From: Marinobacterium rhizophilum
GTDB taxonomy: Bacteria > Pseudomonadota > Gammaproteobacteria > Pseudomonadales > Balneatricaceae
Direction: 5' to 3'
NCBI RefSeq assembly: GCF_024397915.1
Contig: NZ_CP073347.1
Span: 4,836,001 to 4,900,000, forward strand
DNA: 64,000 nucleotides
The notes beneath the pieces are model-generated. The model was not told where the DNA came from. It made no database searches and worked only from the letters and a program-made list of their open reading frames with translations. Both the position numbers and the translations under genes were made by a program. This document shows, piece after piece, positions 9,140-17,382 of this stretch (position 1 is its first letter; each line of letters begins with the position of its first letter).

Positions 9140-9757
9140 ATGGCGACGTTAGAATCGAATGCAAAACAGGACGGTATCTCGCCAGACAGCGGGAAGATCC
9201 TGTCGGGTGAAGCAAAAGGGAGGGTGCATATGAAAGCAGGCAAGGCACTTTACTGGGCTTTTCAAAATATCGAGAGATTTTTCATTATAGTCTCCTACGG
9301 GTCTATGACAGGCATTATCTTTATCGAGGTCATTCGGCGATTTTTGTTTAACGAGCAATCGGCCTGGAGCACGACGATACCGATCTATCTGTTCCTGTGG
9401 CTTGCCTGGATGGGGGCCTCCTACAATACGCTGAAACGTTCCCACCTGCGCTTTACCGAGATGCGAGAACGGCTGTCTTATGGCGCCCAGTTCGGTTGTC
9501 TCATTCTGGATGCCGTGCTCTGGTTCGTTATGGGAGCGGTGGTGATCTATTTCTCTGTTGAACAGGTCTATATCTCTTACGATAACTTCTCGATTGTCCA
9601 GGGCACCGATAATGTGATGCAGTGGTGGTTCTATCTCGCCACGCCGTGCGCGTGGACGCTACTGTTGGTGCGCGTCAGCCAGAATCTGGCGAGTGACTAC
9701 CATGACTTTAGAGCGGGCCGGCCTTTAGCTGTGCAAGCCGCCACCTTTGGTGATTGA
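9140..9757 (+). CDS. TRAP transporter small permease (DctQ family)
   Basis: 205 residues with four predicted membrane segments (around FIIVSYGSMTGIIFIEVIRRF, IPIYLFLWLAWMGASY, LILDAVLWFVMGAVVIYF and WWFYLATPCAWTLLLVRV), the standard DctQ layout with the family's RRF...AWS region. Two starts are possible: ATG 9140 (AAAGGTGG seven bases upstream) and ATG 9230 (GGGAGGG five bases upstream, giving 175 residues). The first 30 residues are polar and unlike the family, so 9230 may be the true one. It works with the adjacent DctM subunit in a proton- or sodium-driven importer. Confidence 0.88.
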   Translation: MATLESNAKQDGISPDSGKILSGEAKGRVHMKAGKALYWAFQNIERFFIIVSYGSMTGIIFIEVIRRFLFNEQSAWSTTIPIYLFLWLAWMGASYNTLKRSHLRFTEMRERLSYGAQFGCLILDAVLWFVMGAVVIYFSVEQVYISYDNFSIVQGTDNVMQWWFYLATPCAWTLLLVRVSQNLASDYHDFRAGRPLAVQAATFGD

Positions 9758-9768
9758 GGAGCCCAGTA

Positions 9769-11040
9769 ATGGACGGATTATGGATTGGTTTGATCAGTTT
9801 GGGCATCACCGGGTTATTTCTGCTGGGTGTGCCTATCTTCCTGGTGATCTCCTTTTGGGTGATCGGTGTCAGCCTGGTGATCGACTTCACCCTGGCCAAT
9901 GTCGGTGTGACCCTTTATGAGGGACTGAACTTTTATGGGCTGCTGGCGTTACCTTTGTTTATCCTGACCGGAGACCTGATAAACGCTGCCGGTATCGCCA
10001 AACGTTTGTCCGACTTTGCTTACGCCTGTCTGGGCTTTATGCGTGGGGGGTTGGGGATGGCCTCTCTGGGTGCCTGCGGCATGTTTGCGGCGATCTCGGG
10101 ATCAAACTCTGCCACCACCGCAACCATAGGCAGCATCATGCACCCTGAGATGAAGAAGGGTAACTACAACGAAGAGTTTGCCGCGGCTACAGTGGCCGCC
10201 GGTGGCGTAGTAGGGATTATTATTCCCCCCAGTATTATCTTTATCGTTTACGGCTTCATGATGAACCTGCCGATTGGCGAACTATTTATGGCCGGTATGA
10301 TCCCTGGTGCGCTGATGGTTTTCGCTATGATGGCCACCTGTTATATAGTGTCCTGGCGCAATGGATGGGGCGATCTCATTAAGTTCAGTCCCACACGTAT
10401 TGTCAAGACAGGCGGCAAGGCGTGGCTTGGGTTTATGGCGATGGGGATTGTGCTGCTCGGTCTCTATACCGGCTCTTTTTCGCCGACGGAAGCGGCAGGG
10501 GTCACCACGGGCTTTTGTCTGATTGCCGGGTTGTTGGTTACCCGCAAGTTCGGTATCAAGGACTTGCCGAAAATCATGATGCGCTCAGGCCAAATTACCG
10601 GTATGTTGGCGCCCTTGATCGCGGTCTCGGTGGTCATGCAGCAGGTGCTGTCACTGCTGGGAACCAAAGCCTTTTTGACTGGATTGATTACTTCACTTGG
10701 CGGCTTTTATCCCATCCTGTTTGCTTGTATGGCAATAGTCTTTGTGGTCGGGGCGGTACTCGAGAGCCTGCCCGTCACGGTGATACTGGCACCCATACTG
10801 GCGCCCATCGCGGCCTCGATCGGTGTTGATCCGATCCAGTTTGCAGTGGTCTTCCTGGTGGGTGCTTCCATTGGCTTCATTACGCCGCCCTATGGTCTGA
10901 ACCTTTATGTGGCCAGCGGCATGACCGGTATTCCCTACTTGCGGATAGTGAAACATGTGGTGCCCTATCTCATTGCACTTATTTTGACCTGGTTCGCCAT
11001 TGCGTTAATTCCTGGGATCTCTCTCTGGATTCTTTCTTGA
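9769..11040 (+). CDS. TRAP transporter large permease (DctM family)
   Basis: About 423 residues, almost entirely hydrophobic with roughly 12 membrane segments. DctM hallmarks are visible: LPLFILTGDLINAAGIAKRL, the ISGSNSATTATIG loop, the IIPPSIIFIVYGFMMN hairpin and, near the end, the second-repeat GASIGFITPPYGLNLYVASG. The real start is ATG 9769, with GAGGAG seven bases upstream; an upstream TTG at 9754 would overlap the DctQ stop and is less likely. It is the last gene of the P-Q-M operon, followed by a strong terminator. Confidence 0.92.
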   Translation: MDGLWIGLISLGITGLFLLGVPIFLVISFWVIGVSLVIDFTLANVGVTLYEGLNFYGLLALPLFILTGDLINAAGIAKRLSDFAYACLGFMRGGLGMASLGACGMFAAISGSNSATTATIGSIMHPEMKKGNYNEEFAAATVAAGGVVGIIIPPSIIFIVYGFMMNLPIGELFMAGMIPGALMVFAMMATCYIVSWRNGWGDLIKFSPTRIVKTGGKAWLGFMAMGIVLLGLYTGSFSPTEAAGVTTGFCLIAGLLVTRKFGIKDLPKIMMRSGQITGMLAPLIAVSVVMQQVLSLLGTKAFLTGLITSLGGFYPILFACMAIVFVVGAVLESLPVTVILAPILAPIAASIGVDPIQFAVVFLVGASIGFITPPYGLNLYVASGMTGIPYLRIVKHVVPYLIALILTWFAIALIPGISLWILS

Positions 11041-11068
11041 ATCCGGCAACGATACTCTCTTCCTGTTA

Positions 11069-11123
11069 TTAACCGACTGGCCAATAGGTTCCCTCCCTGT
11101 TTGCCAGTCACCCCACACTTTTC
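11069..11123 (-). repeat. Dispersed palindromic repeat, copy A
   Basis: Reading the minus strand, this sequence (core GGGAGGGAACCTATTGGCCA, flanked by GTGGGGTGACTGG and GGTTAATAA) matches 14494-14550 over about 50 bases with only about seven differences, in opposite orientation. GACTGGC and GCCAGTC near its ends form a 7-bp dyad. Related copies are at 24568-24655 and 34640-34735. It looks like a REP/MITE-like element with no coding capacity. Confidence 0.65.
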
Positions 11124-11136
11124 ACCATTGAAGAAT

Positions 11137-11168
11137 GGGCGCAAGCGCATGAGCTTGCGCCCGTTTTT
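11137..11168 (+). terminator. Rho-independent terminator of the TRAP operon
   Basis: A perfect 10-bp stem GGGCGCAAGC (11137-11146)/GCTTGCGCCC (11153-11162) with a 6-base loop is followed by GTTTTT. It lies about 100 bp downstream of the dctM-like stop and upstream of the convergent VWA gene. Confidence 0.9.
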
Positions 11169-11216
11169 CTGGTGTTTCGTCTGTGCCGGTTGTGTAGCCC
11201 TGCGCTCCCCCTCAGG

Positions 11217-12392
11217 TCAGCGCGACAGCGCCTTGATGGCAAGCTCCAGGCCTTGCAGTGTCAGCGGATACATCTGGTCGCTGAACTGCTGGCGAATCAT
11301 CCGGGTCGAGTGGGTGTACTGCCAGCTCTGCTCCTGCATCGGGTTAAGCCAGATGCACTTGTCCCAGGTGTCCAGCACCCGCTGTAGCCAGACCTGGCCG
11401 GCTTCCTCGTTCATGTGCTCGACGCTGCCAAAACGCTCTGCCAATTCGTAGGGTGACATGGCCGCATCGCCAACAAAGATCACGCGGTAGTCCCGCCCGT
11501 AGGTGTGCAGCAGGTCGAGGGTGGGAATGCGCTGGTCGAAACGGCGGCGGTTGTCGCGCCATACGCCTTCGTACAGGCAGTTGTGAAAGTAAAAGTATTC
11601 CAGGTGCTTGAATTCGCTGCGAGCGGCACTGAACAGCTCTTCGCAGGTGCGGATGAAGGGGTCCATCGAACCGCCGACATCCAGAAACAGCAGTACCTTG
11701 GCGGCATTGTGCCGTTCGGGCACCATTTTCAGATCCAGCAAGCCCGCATTGCGGGCGGTGCAGCGGATGGTGTCGTCCAGGTCGAGCTGATCGGCCGCGC
11801 CGGTGCGGGCGAACTTTCGCAGCTTGCGCAACGCCACCTTTATATTGCGCGTCCCCAGTTCAAGGCTGTCATCCAGGTTGCGGAACTGGCGCTGCTCCCA
11901 TACCTTTACCGCCCGCCTGTGGCGCCCGGGCCCGCCGATGCGCACGCCTTCGGGGTTGTAACCGCCATGACCGAAGGGCGAGGTGCCGCCGGTGCCGACC
12001 CACTTGCTGCCGCCGGCGTGTTTGGCGTCCTGCTCTTCGAGGCGCTGGCGCAGGGTGTCGAGCAGCTTGTCGAGCCCGCCCAGGGCCTCGATGGCCGCCT
12101 TGTCGGCCTCGGACAGCTGGCGCAGAAAGTCGGCCTGCAGCCAGTGCTCCGGTATCAGGCTATCCCGCAGGTCTTCGGCGGCGGGCAGACCATTGAAGTA
12201 GGCCGCAAAGGCGCGGTCGAAGCGGTCGTAGTATTTTTCGTCCTTCACCAGGCAGGCACGGGCCAGCAGGTAGAAGTGATCCAGATCGCAGCAGGCCAGG
12301 CGGGCGTCCAGCGCGGCGAGCAGGTCGAGCAGTTCACGCAGGCTGACCGGAACGGAGGCCTTGCGCAGACTGCTGAAAAAATCGATCAGCAT
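11217..12392 (-). CDS. CoxE-like VWA-domain protein
   Basis: 391 residues. The C-terminal half carries a von Willebrand A fold with a metal-ion-dependent adhesion motif, FLDVGGSMDPFIRTCEE (DxGxS), followed by YFHNCLYEGVWRDN and VIFVGDAAMSPYEL. The N-terminal part is helical with a Gly-rich GTGGTSPFGHGGYNPEG segment typical of CoxE/YehP-like partners of MoxR ATPases. Such pairs act as chaperones that insert metals or cofactors, or remodel a target complex. It is translated right after the MoxR gene through a TGATG overlap (shared base at 12392). No carbon-monoxide or methanol dehydrogenase genes are nearby, so the client is unknown. Confidence 0.88.
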   Translation of the reverse strand: MLIDFFSSLRKASVPVSLRELLDLLAALDARLACCDLDHFYLLARACLVKDEKYYDRFDRAFAAYFNGLPAAEDLRDSLIPEHWLQADFLRQLSEADKAAIEALGGLDKLLDTLRQRLEEQDAKHAGGSKWVGTGGTSPFGHGGYNPEGVRIGGPGRHRRAVKVWEQRQFRNLDDSLELGTRNIKVALRKLRKFARTGAADQLDLDDTIRCTARNAGLLDLKMVPERHNAAKVLLFLDVGGSMDPFIRTCEELFSAARSEFKHLEYFYFHNCLYEGVWRDNRRRFDQRIPTLDLLHTYGRDYRVIFVGDAAMSPYELAERFGSVEHMNEEAGQVWLQRVLDTWDKCIWLNPMQEQSWQYTHSTRMIRQQFSDQMYPLTLQGLELAIKALSR

Positions 12393-13237
12393 CAGCGTGT
12401 ACCGCGGCGCGCCATAAAGGCCAGGCGCTGCAGCATGTGTACGTCCTGCTCGTTTTTCAGCAGCGCGCCGTAGAGCGGCGGCATGGCACTGGCCGGGTCC
12501 TGTGCCGCCAGGGTGCTGGCGTCGATGCGGTCCGCCAGCAACAGCTTGAGCCAGTCAATCAGCTCGGAGGTGGAGGGTTTTTTCTTCAGGCTGGGTACGT
12601 CACGCAGTGCGAAAAAGATCTCCAGGGCCTCATGTACCAGTTGCTGCTCGATATCGGGGTAATGCACCGCCACGATTTTTTGCAGCGTGCTGCGATCGGG
12701 AAAGGCGATGTAGTGAAAAAAGCAGCGGCGCAAGAACGCATCCGGCAGTTCCTTCTCGTTGTTGCTGGTTATGATCACCACCGGGCGCTTGCGGGCCTGA
12801 ATACGTTGCCCGGTTTCGTAAACATCGAACTCCATCTTGTCGAGTTCGGTCAGCAGGTCGTTAGGGAACTCGATATCCGCCTTGTCGATTTCATCGATCA
12901 GCACCACGGCCTGTTGTTCGGCGTCGAAAGCCTGCCAAAGCGTGCCCTTGCGAATGTAATTGGCGATATCGTGCACCCGCGCATCGCCGAGCTGCGAGTC
13001 CCGCAGGCGCGATACTGCATCGTACTCGTAGAGTCCCTGCTGTGCCTTGGTGGTGGACTTGACGTGCCAGCGCAACAGCGGCATATCAAGCGCACTGGCG
13101 ATTTCTTCGGCCAGCAGTGTTTTGCCGGTACCCGGTTCACCCTTGATCAGCAGCGGGCGCTGCAGCGTGATCGCCGCATTGACCGCCATCTGCAGGTCTT
13201 CGGTGGCGACATAGCGTTCGGTACCTTCAAATTTCAT
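12392..13237 (-). CDS. MoxR-family AAA+ ATPase
   Basis: 281 residues from the preferred start ATG 13237 (MKFEGTERYVA), which has GAGGA nine bases upstream; an in-frame ATG at 13279 adds 14 atypical residues. Walker A is GEPGTGKTLLAEEIA, Walker B is VLIDEIDKAD, sensor 1 is VIITSNNEKELPDAFLRRCFFHYI, and a helical lid follows. The fold and order match MoxR ATPases that work with VWA proteins, here the overlapping downstream gene. It probably remodels or activates an enzyme using ATP. It lies in a two-gene operon bracketed by inverted repeat copies A and B. Confidence 0.92.
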   Translation of the reverse strand: MKFEGTERYVATEDLQMAVNAAITLQRPLLIKGEPGTGKTLLAEEIASALDMPLLRWHVKSTTKAQQGLYEYDAVSRLRDSQLGDARVHDIANYIRKGTLWQAFDAEQQAVVLIDEIDKADIEFPNDLLTELDKMEFDVYETGQRIQARKRPVVIITSNNEKELPDAFLRRCFFHYIAFPDRSTLQKIVAVHYPDIEQQLVHEALEIFFALRDVPSLKKKPSTSELIDWLKLLLADRIDASTLAAQDPASAMPPLYGALLKNEQDVHMLQRLAFMARRGTR

Positions 13238-13424
13238 CTGATCAAGTCCTCGATGCAGGCCAGGCGAGCGGTGCACCAAGCGCAGGGTCGGTACCTGTCA
13301 CTGGCTGCAGCCTGGCGCAAATGACCCGAGTCTAGCAGAGCCTGTGTGCGTGCCGTAATGACGAGAACGGTCAGTGAATTGACTCACAGGGCCAGGTCAC
13401 CCGGCCACTCGACAGGCGGATAAT

Positions 13425-14345
13425 TTACTCCTCGGCAAATGCGGAAAAAATATCCAGAAAGGCGCGCATAATCGGCCCCACCGTTTCACCGCGGCGCACC
13501 ACCAGCGACAGTTCCAGCTCATGACTGAATTGGGCTTGAGGCAGAGCGCGCATTTCGCCGTTCTTGACCCAGTTGGCGGCGTAGCGCCTTGGCAGGTGAC
13601 CGATATAGCGGCCGGACAAGATCAGAAACGCCAGACCTTCAGACAGGTAGGAAGATGCCGGCGGTGTCGGCAATTGTTGTAACAGTTTGCCCCTGGGGTC
13701 TGGCGAATAGCAGCCCTTGGCATAACCTGTGAGCACAAGGTCACGGATACTGATGTCATCCCTGGTGAACAGCGGGCTCTGGTTGCCACAGTAGAGGTCG
13801 ACAACAACGGGGAAGCTGACCAGCGCACGCAGGGTCTGTTTGCTGTCTGGAAACAGGCCGATACCCAGGTTAAGGCTGCCGTTTACCAGCGCCTCTTCAA
13901 TTTCATTGGAGGGCAGCACCTTGATGCTGATGTGCACATCAGGATGTTGTTCGGAAAAACGGTGGATTACTTCCGGTACCCGGGTGGTGGGCGACATTGT
14001 CGAGTTGTCCAGAATGCCGATCTTGAGCTCTCCGGTAAACCTTCCCTTCAGACCGGCGACATTCGCATTAAAATGATCCACGGCTTGAAACAGTTTCCGG
14101 GCCTGGTGATAGACCTCACGACCGTTTTCGGTGAGTGAAAACCCACCCCGTCCACGGTTGCAGAGCTTCAGTCCAAGCCGCGTTTCCAGGTCCTGAACAG
14201 AGGTGCTGATACTGGAAAGCGCAATGTTCAGTGGCTCCTGCGCCTGTGTAAGACCGCCACTCTCGACGACGGTGATAAATACACTTAAAAGCCGGATATC
14301 TATATTGCTGACTTTGCCTATAGAGTAATCTTGTTTGCCATGCAT
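13425..14345 (-). CDS. LysR-family transcriptional regulator
   Basis: 306 residues. The N-terminal winged helix covers about 15-75 (IRLLSVFITVVESGGLTQAQEPLNIALSSISTSVQDLETRLGLKLC). The LysR effector-binding domain (about 100-300) starts GELKIGILDNSTMSPTTRVPEVI. The HTH core has EPLN where AAxLN-type sequences are usual. It is transcribed toward the MoxR/VWA pair with about 190 bp between them and no obvious divergent partner, so its target is unclear. Candidates are the MoxR operon downstream or genes lost through the insertion at 15 kb. Confidence 0.88.
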   Translation of the reverse strand: MHGKQDYSIGKVSNIDIRLLSVFITVVESGGLTQAQEPLNIALSSISTSVQDLETRLGLKLCNRGRGGFSLTENGREVYHQARKLFQAVDHFNANVAGLKGRFTGELKIGILDNSTMSPTTRVPEVIHRFSEQHPDVHISIKVLPSNEIEEALVNGSLNLGIGLFPDSKQTLRALVSFPVVVDLYCGNQSPLFTRDDISIRDLVLTGYAKGCYSPDPRGKLLQQLPTPPASSYLSEGLAFLILSGRYIGHLPRRYAANWVKNGEMRALPQAQFSHELELSLVVRRGETVGPIMRAFLDIFSAFAEE

Positions 14346-14413
14346 AAGCGCACCACTTGCCCCATGGTTCTAATTATTAAAGCCTTTGAAGATATTAACC
14401 CGGAGGGTTAATA

Positions 14414-14505
14414 CATGAAACAGGGATGTTTCATCATTGGCCGCAGGCCAATGCGAACCCCACAAAAACCAGCACGTCCACGCACTTGCGCCTGTTTTTG
14501 TGGGG
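14414..14505. repeat. Cluster of three consecutive hairpins
   Basis: Three tight inverted repeats in about 90 bp: ATGAAAC...GTTTCAT (14414-14433), ATTGGCC-GCA-GGCCAAT (about 14436-14452), and a perfect 12-bp stem CCCCACAAAAAC (14458-14469)/GTTTTTGTGGGG (14494-14505). The last runs into repeat copy B. They lie in the 5' flank of the LysR gene. They could be a terminator for rightward transcription plus operator dyads, or the structured part of a mobile repeat. Confidence 0.5.
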
Positions 14506-14550
14506 TGACTGGAAAATAGGGAGGGAACCTATTTGCCAGCCAGGTTAATA
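14494..14550 (+). repeat. Dispersed palindromic repeat, copy B
   Basis: Shares about 50 bases (GTGGGGTGACTGG...GGGAGGGAACCTATTTGCCA...GGTTAATAA) with copy A at 11069-11123 in inverted orientation. Together A and B bracket the VWA, MoxR and LysR genes as a 3.5-kb unit. Confidence 0.65.
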
Positions 14551-15004
14551 ATACCATTAAGGCCTTGAATAGCACGGTTTTATATTAAACCCCAGGTGCG
14601 TGGCCAAATGCTTCTTGCCAGTGCCGCCCGCTAGTCTGAACCTGTTCAGGAAATACCCTGGTTTACAAAATAACCATAGCGCTTTGGGCCCGGCTGGTGG
14701 GAGGAGTACAAGCCCAGCTACCCGCTGGCTGGATGACCATCTGAGCCGCGGTGCGGACCGCCATAGAGAACAGGGGGTGGCGGGCCGCCGCGGCTGGCTG
14801 GGTGTCGGTGCTGCCATCCGTTACTTCGGCAATTCGTAAAGTAATATTTAGTTATTCGTGATTTTACTCATCCCGTGTTTTTTCTAGAGTGAACACTCTG
14901 GTTTGTTTTAGGTCCATTCGTCCGGCGGGTATTGTTTCAGAATATTGATTCATTCGCCCCGCCGGATTTTTAACCAAACATCCCGGGCCTGTAATAATTA
15001 ATCC
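14551..15004. other. Intergenic stretch without a supported gene
   Basis: About 450 bp with no convincing ORF. It holds a small AGAGTG-AA-CACTCT palindrome (14886-14899). A second inverted repeat, TCCGGCGGG (14921-14929)/CCCGCCGGA (14958-14966), is followed by five T and looks like a terminator on the plus strand although no gene precedes it. This suggests a remnant left when the IS200 element or an earlier rearrangement arrived. Confidence 0.4.
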
Positions 15005-15612
15005 GAGGTAAACCCCCGGCTATGCCGGGGTGACTCGCATAGGTTTGACCGAGACTACGGTCAATGTACCTTCGTTTTTCGACCAAGAAAGCAGAAGGCA
15101 ACCCTATGCGAGACTACGAAAGTCTGGCGCATACGCGCTGGGATTGTAAGTACCATGTGGTGTTCATCCCGAAGAAGAGGCGAAAGGTGATCTATGGGAA
15201 GTTGCGCCGGTACATGGGAGAAATCTTCCATGAGCTTGCAGGGCGCAAAGGCGTGAAGATCGTCGAGGGACACTTGATGCCGGATCATATCCACATGTGC
15301 ATCAGCATTCCGCCCAAGTACTCGGTATCCAACGTGGTTGGCTATCTCAAGGGCAAAAGTGCGATCGCTATCGCCAGGCAGTTCAAAGGCCGTCAGCGAA
15401 ACTTCAATGGCGAGAACTTCTGGGCGAGAGGCTATTTCGTTTCGACGGTGGGCCTGGATGAAGAAATGGTACGCGAGTACATCCGTAATCAGGAGAAAGC
15501 GGATGAACATCGGGATCAACTGAGGCTGGGAATGATGTAGCGCCTTGGGCGCAATTGATAGCCCTTCGAGGGCGTCCCCTGATAAGCCTCCGGCTTTGCC
15601 GGAGGTCATTTA
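15005..15612 (+). mobile_element. IS200/IS605-family insertion sequence
   Basis: A single tnpA is flanked by the sub-terminal hairpins typical of IS200-type elements, which lack inverted terminal repeats. The left stem is CCCCGGC-TAT-GCCGGGG (15014-15030), with a GACCG...CGGTC dyad near 15047-15062. The right stem is CCTCCGGC-TTT-GCCGGAGG (15587-15605). No tnpB is present. Exact cleavage sites cannot be set from one copy, so the ends are approximate to about 10 bases. Transposition would be by single-strand peel-and-paste. Confidence 0.8.
15106..15540 (+). CDS. tnpA: IS200-type HUH/Y1 transposase TnpA
   Basis: 144 residues from ATG 15106 (MRDYESLAHTRWDCKYHVVF), the usual IS200 start, with GAAGG upstream; an in-frame ATG at 15064 would add 14 atypical residues. 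The HUH metal-binding motif is HIH in LMPDHIHMCISIPP. The catalytic Tyr is the one in EYIRNQE near the C-terminus. Full length for the family with no frameshift, so possibly active. It cuts and rejoins single-stranded DNA at hairpin-guided sites. Confidence 0.92.
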   Translation: MRDYESLAHTRWDCKYHVVFIPKKRRKVIYGKLRRYMGEIFHELAGRKGVKIVEGHLMPDHIHMCISIPPKYSVSNVVGYLKGKSAIAIARQFKGRQRNFNGENFWARGYFVSTVGLDEEMVREYIRNQEKADEHRDQLRLGMM

Positions 15613-15675
15613 ACTTAGCGCCGGCGCTGGTTTTTCAATTCATGGTCGGCTGTAAAATATAATAATGAGGTCTAC

Positions 15676-17322
15676 ATGGCGAATTACGCATTTATTAACG
15701 GCCAGGTGATAACCGTCGATCAGAGCGACCGCATCTGTCAAGCCGTGCTGGTTGAAGGTGCGCATATCAAGGCGGTCGGTACCAGTGCAGAAATTGCGGC
15801 GCTGGTGAATGATTCGGTTGAAGTGATCGACCTGCAAGGCCGCACATTGATACCGGGGTTTATCGATGCCCACAATCACCTCACTCATCAGGGCGCGGCC
15901 TTTGCCACTGTCGATTTCGGCTACCCCGCGGTGTCTTCCATCGCCGATTTGCGCGATGCCGTGGGGCATGCCGCTGAAAACTGTGCGCCCGGTCAGTGGA
16001 TTCGCGGCTGGGGAATGAACTACGAGAAATTCAGCGACGGCAGGATTCCCACGCGCTGGGATCTGGATGACATCTCTCCCGACAACCCGGTGTGCATTGT
16101 CCACGTCAGTGGTCACAACGTGCTGGTCAACAGTATCGCCCTGGCGCTGGCCGGGGTGGATGACAACACGCCAGACCCCAGCGGCGGCATGTTTGTCCGC
16201 GATGAACAGGGACGCATCACGGGGTATGCCTATGACAGTGCCCAGCAACTGGTCATACCCACCAGTGTCGATGTCGGTCATCACGGCCCGGATATTGGCT
16301 ACGATCTGCCGCTGGAGGAGCTGGTGGATGACATCGACCGTGCCTGCAAGGCTTACCTGAAAGTCGGTATTACCTCGATCGTGGACCCGCAGGTGACCAC
16401 CCGGGAAATGCCCGGCTACATGGAAGCCCGCAAGCAGGGAAAACTGACGGTTAAAACCACCTGCATGTATCTGTCCAACCACCAGGATGCGATCAACGAA
16501 TTGGGCATAACCGACCATATTGGCAATGACCTCTTGTCTATCGGGCCAATGAAATATTACTGCGACGGGGCGCTGATCGGTGGCACGGCCTTGTTTTACG
16601 CCGATGAGCCCCAGGGCGAGCAAGGCTGCAAATGCAACAAGAGTGCTGGCCGTGGTTACACCTACTGGCCAGATGTTGAGGCCTTCAAGGAGGCTTTAAT
16701 CGATACCCACAGGCGCGGCATGCAGTTCGGTGTGCACACCCAGGGCGATATGGCGATGGACATAGTGCTGGACGCCATTGAAGAAGCCCATCGGCGCTTT
16801 CCGCGCTCCGACACGCGCCACCGTATCGAGCATTGCCATGGTCCCTCGCGGGAGCAGGTCGCACGCATCAGGCGTCTTGGGGTGATTCCGGTTACACAGC
16901 CAGGCCAGCTCGAAGAAACGGGTGATGATCTGACGCACATCTACGGCGAACGCCGTGCCAAACGGTTCTGCCCGCTGCGCGACATGCTGGACGAAGGGAT
17001 ACCGGCAGTGGTCAGTACCGATGCCTTTGTGCAGTCCTACAAGCCTTTCGATGCAATCAGCGCGGCGGTGAATCGGCGCAGCCTGACGGGCCGTGACATG
17101 GGGCAGGAGCAGCGCATCAGTGTGCTCGAGGCGATCCGTGCGTACACCTGGAACGCGGCCTACTCCGTCTATCACGAGACCCGCAAGGGCTCCGTCGAAG
17201 TTGGAAAACTGGCCGACCTGGTGGTTATCGATGCGGATTTTCTGTCGGTACCGCTGGATGAAATTAGCCGTCAGCAGGTGCTGATGACCCTGTCCAGCGG
17301 GGAAATCGTCTATCGCAAATAG
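15676..17322 (+). CDS. Amidohydrolase family 3 protein (YtcJ-like)
   Basis: 548 residues. A beta-sandwich N-terminus (FINGQVITVDQSDRICQAVLVEG) leads into the metal site FIDAHNHLTHQG (HxH). Further features are the long inserted region with HVSGHNVLVNSIAL, the later metal/active residues in HTQGDMAMDIVLDA, HRIEHCHG and VVSTDAF, and a C-terminal closing strand GKLADLVVID. YtcJ-like enzymes hydrolyse amide or imine bonds; the substrate is unknown. It sits 60 bp upstream of a BCCT carrier in the same direction. This suggests uptake and hydrolysis of an N-substituted, possibly quaternary-amine-containing, compound (inference from context). Confidence 0.88.
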   Translation: MANYAFINGQVITVDQSDRICQAVLVEGAHIKAVGTSAEIAALVNDSVEVIDLQGRTLIPGFIDAHNHLTHQGAAFATVDFGYPAVSSIADLRDAVGHAAENCAPGQWIRGWGMNYEKFSDGRIPTRWDLDDISPDNPVCIVHVSGHNVLVNSIALALAGVDDNTPDPSGGMFVRDEQGRITGYAYDSAQQLVIPTSVDVGHHGPDIGYDLPLEELVDDIDRACKAYLKVGITSIVDPQVTTREMPGYMEARKQGKLTVKTTCMYLSNHQDAINELGITDHIGNDLLSIGPMKYYCDGALIGGTALFYADEPQGEQGCKCNKSAGRGYTYWPDVEAFKEALIDTHRRGMQFGVHTQGDMAMDIVLDAIEEAHRRFPRSDTRHRIEHCHGPSREQVARIRRLGVIPVTQPGQLEETGDDLTHIYGERRAKRFCPLRDMLDEGIPAVVSTDAFVQSYKPFDAISAAVNRRSLTGRDMGQEQRISVLEAIRAYTWNAAYSVYHETRKGSVEVGKLADLVVIDADFLSVPLDEISRQQVLMTLSSGEIVYRK

Positions 17323-17382
17323 CTATGTGTGTGCCCGCTCAATAGATAGCGACTGATAATAAGTATAAGCAGGAGAGTGACG

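Noticed and set aside
15005..15612. IS605 with tnpB or guide RNA
   Set aside because: Only tnpA is present and the right flank reaches the amidohydrolase gene at once; no omega-RNA-like region or tnpB remnant was seen.
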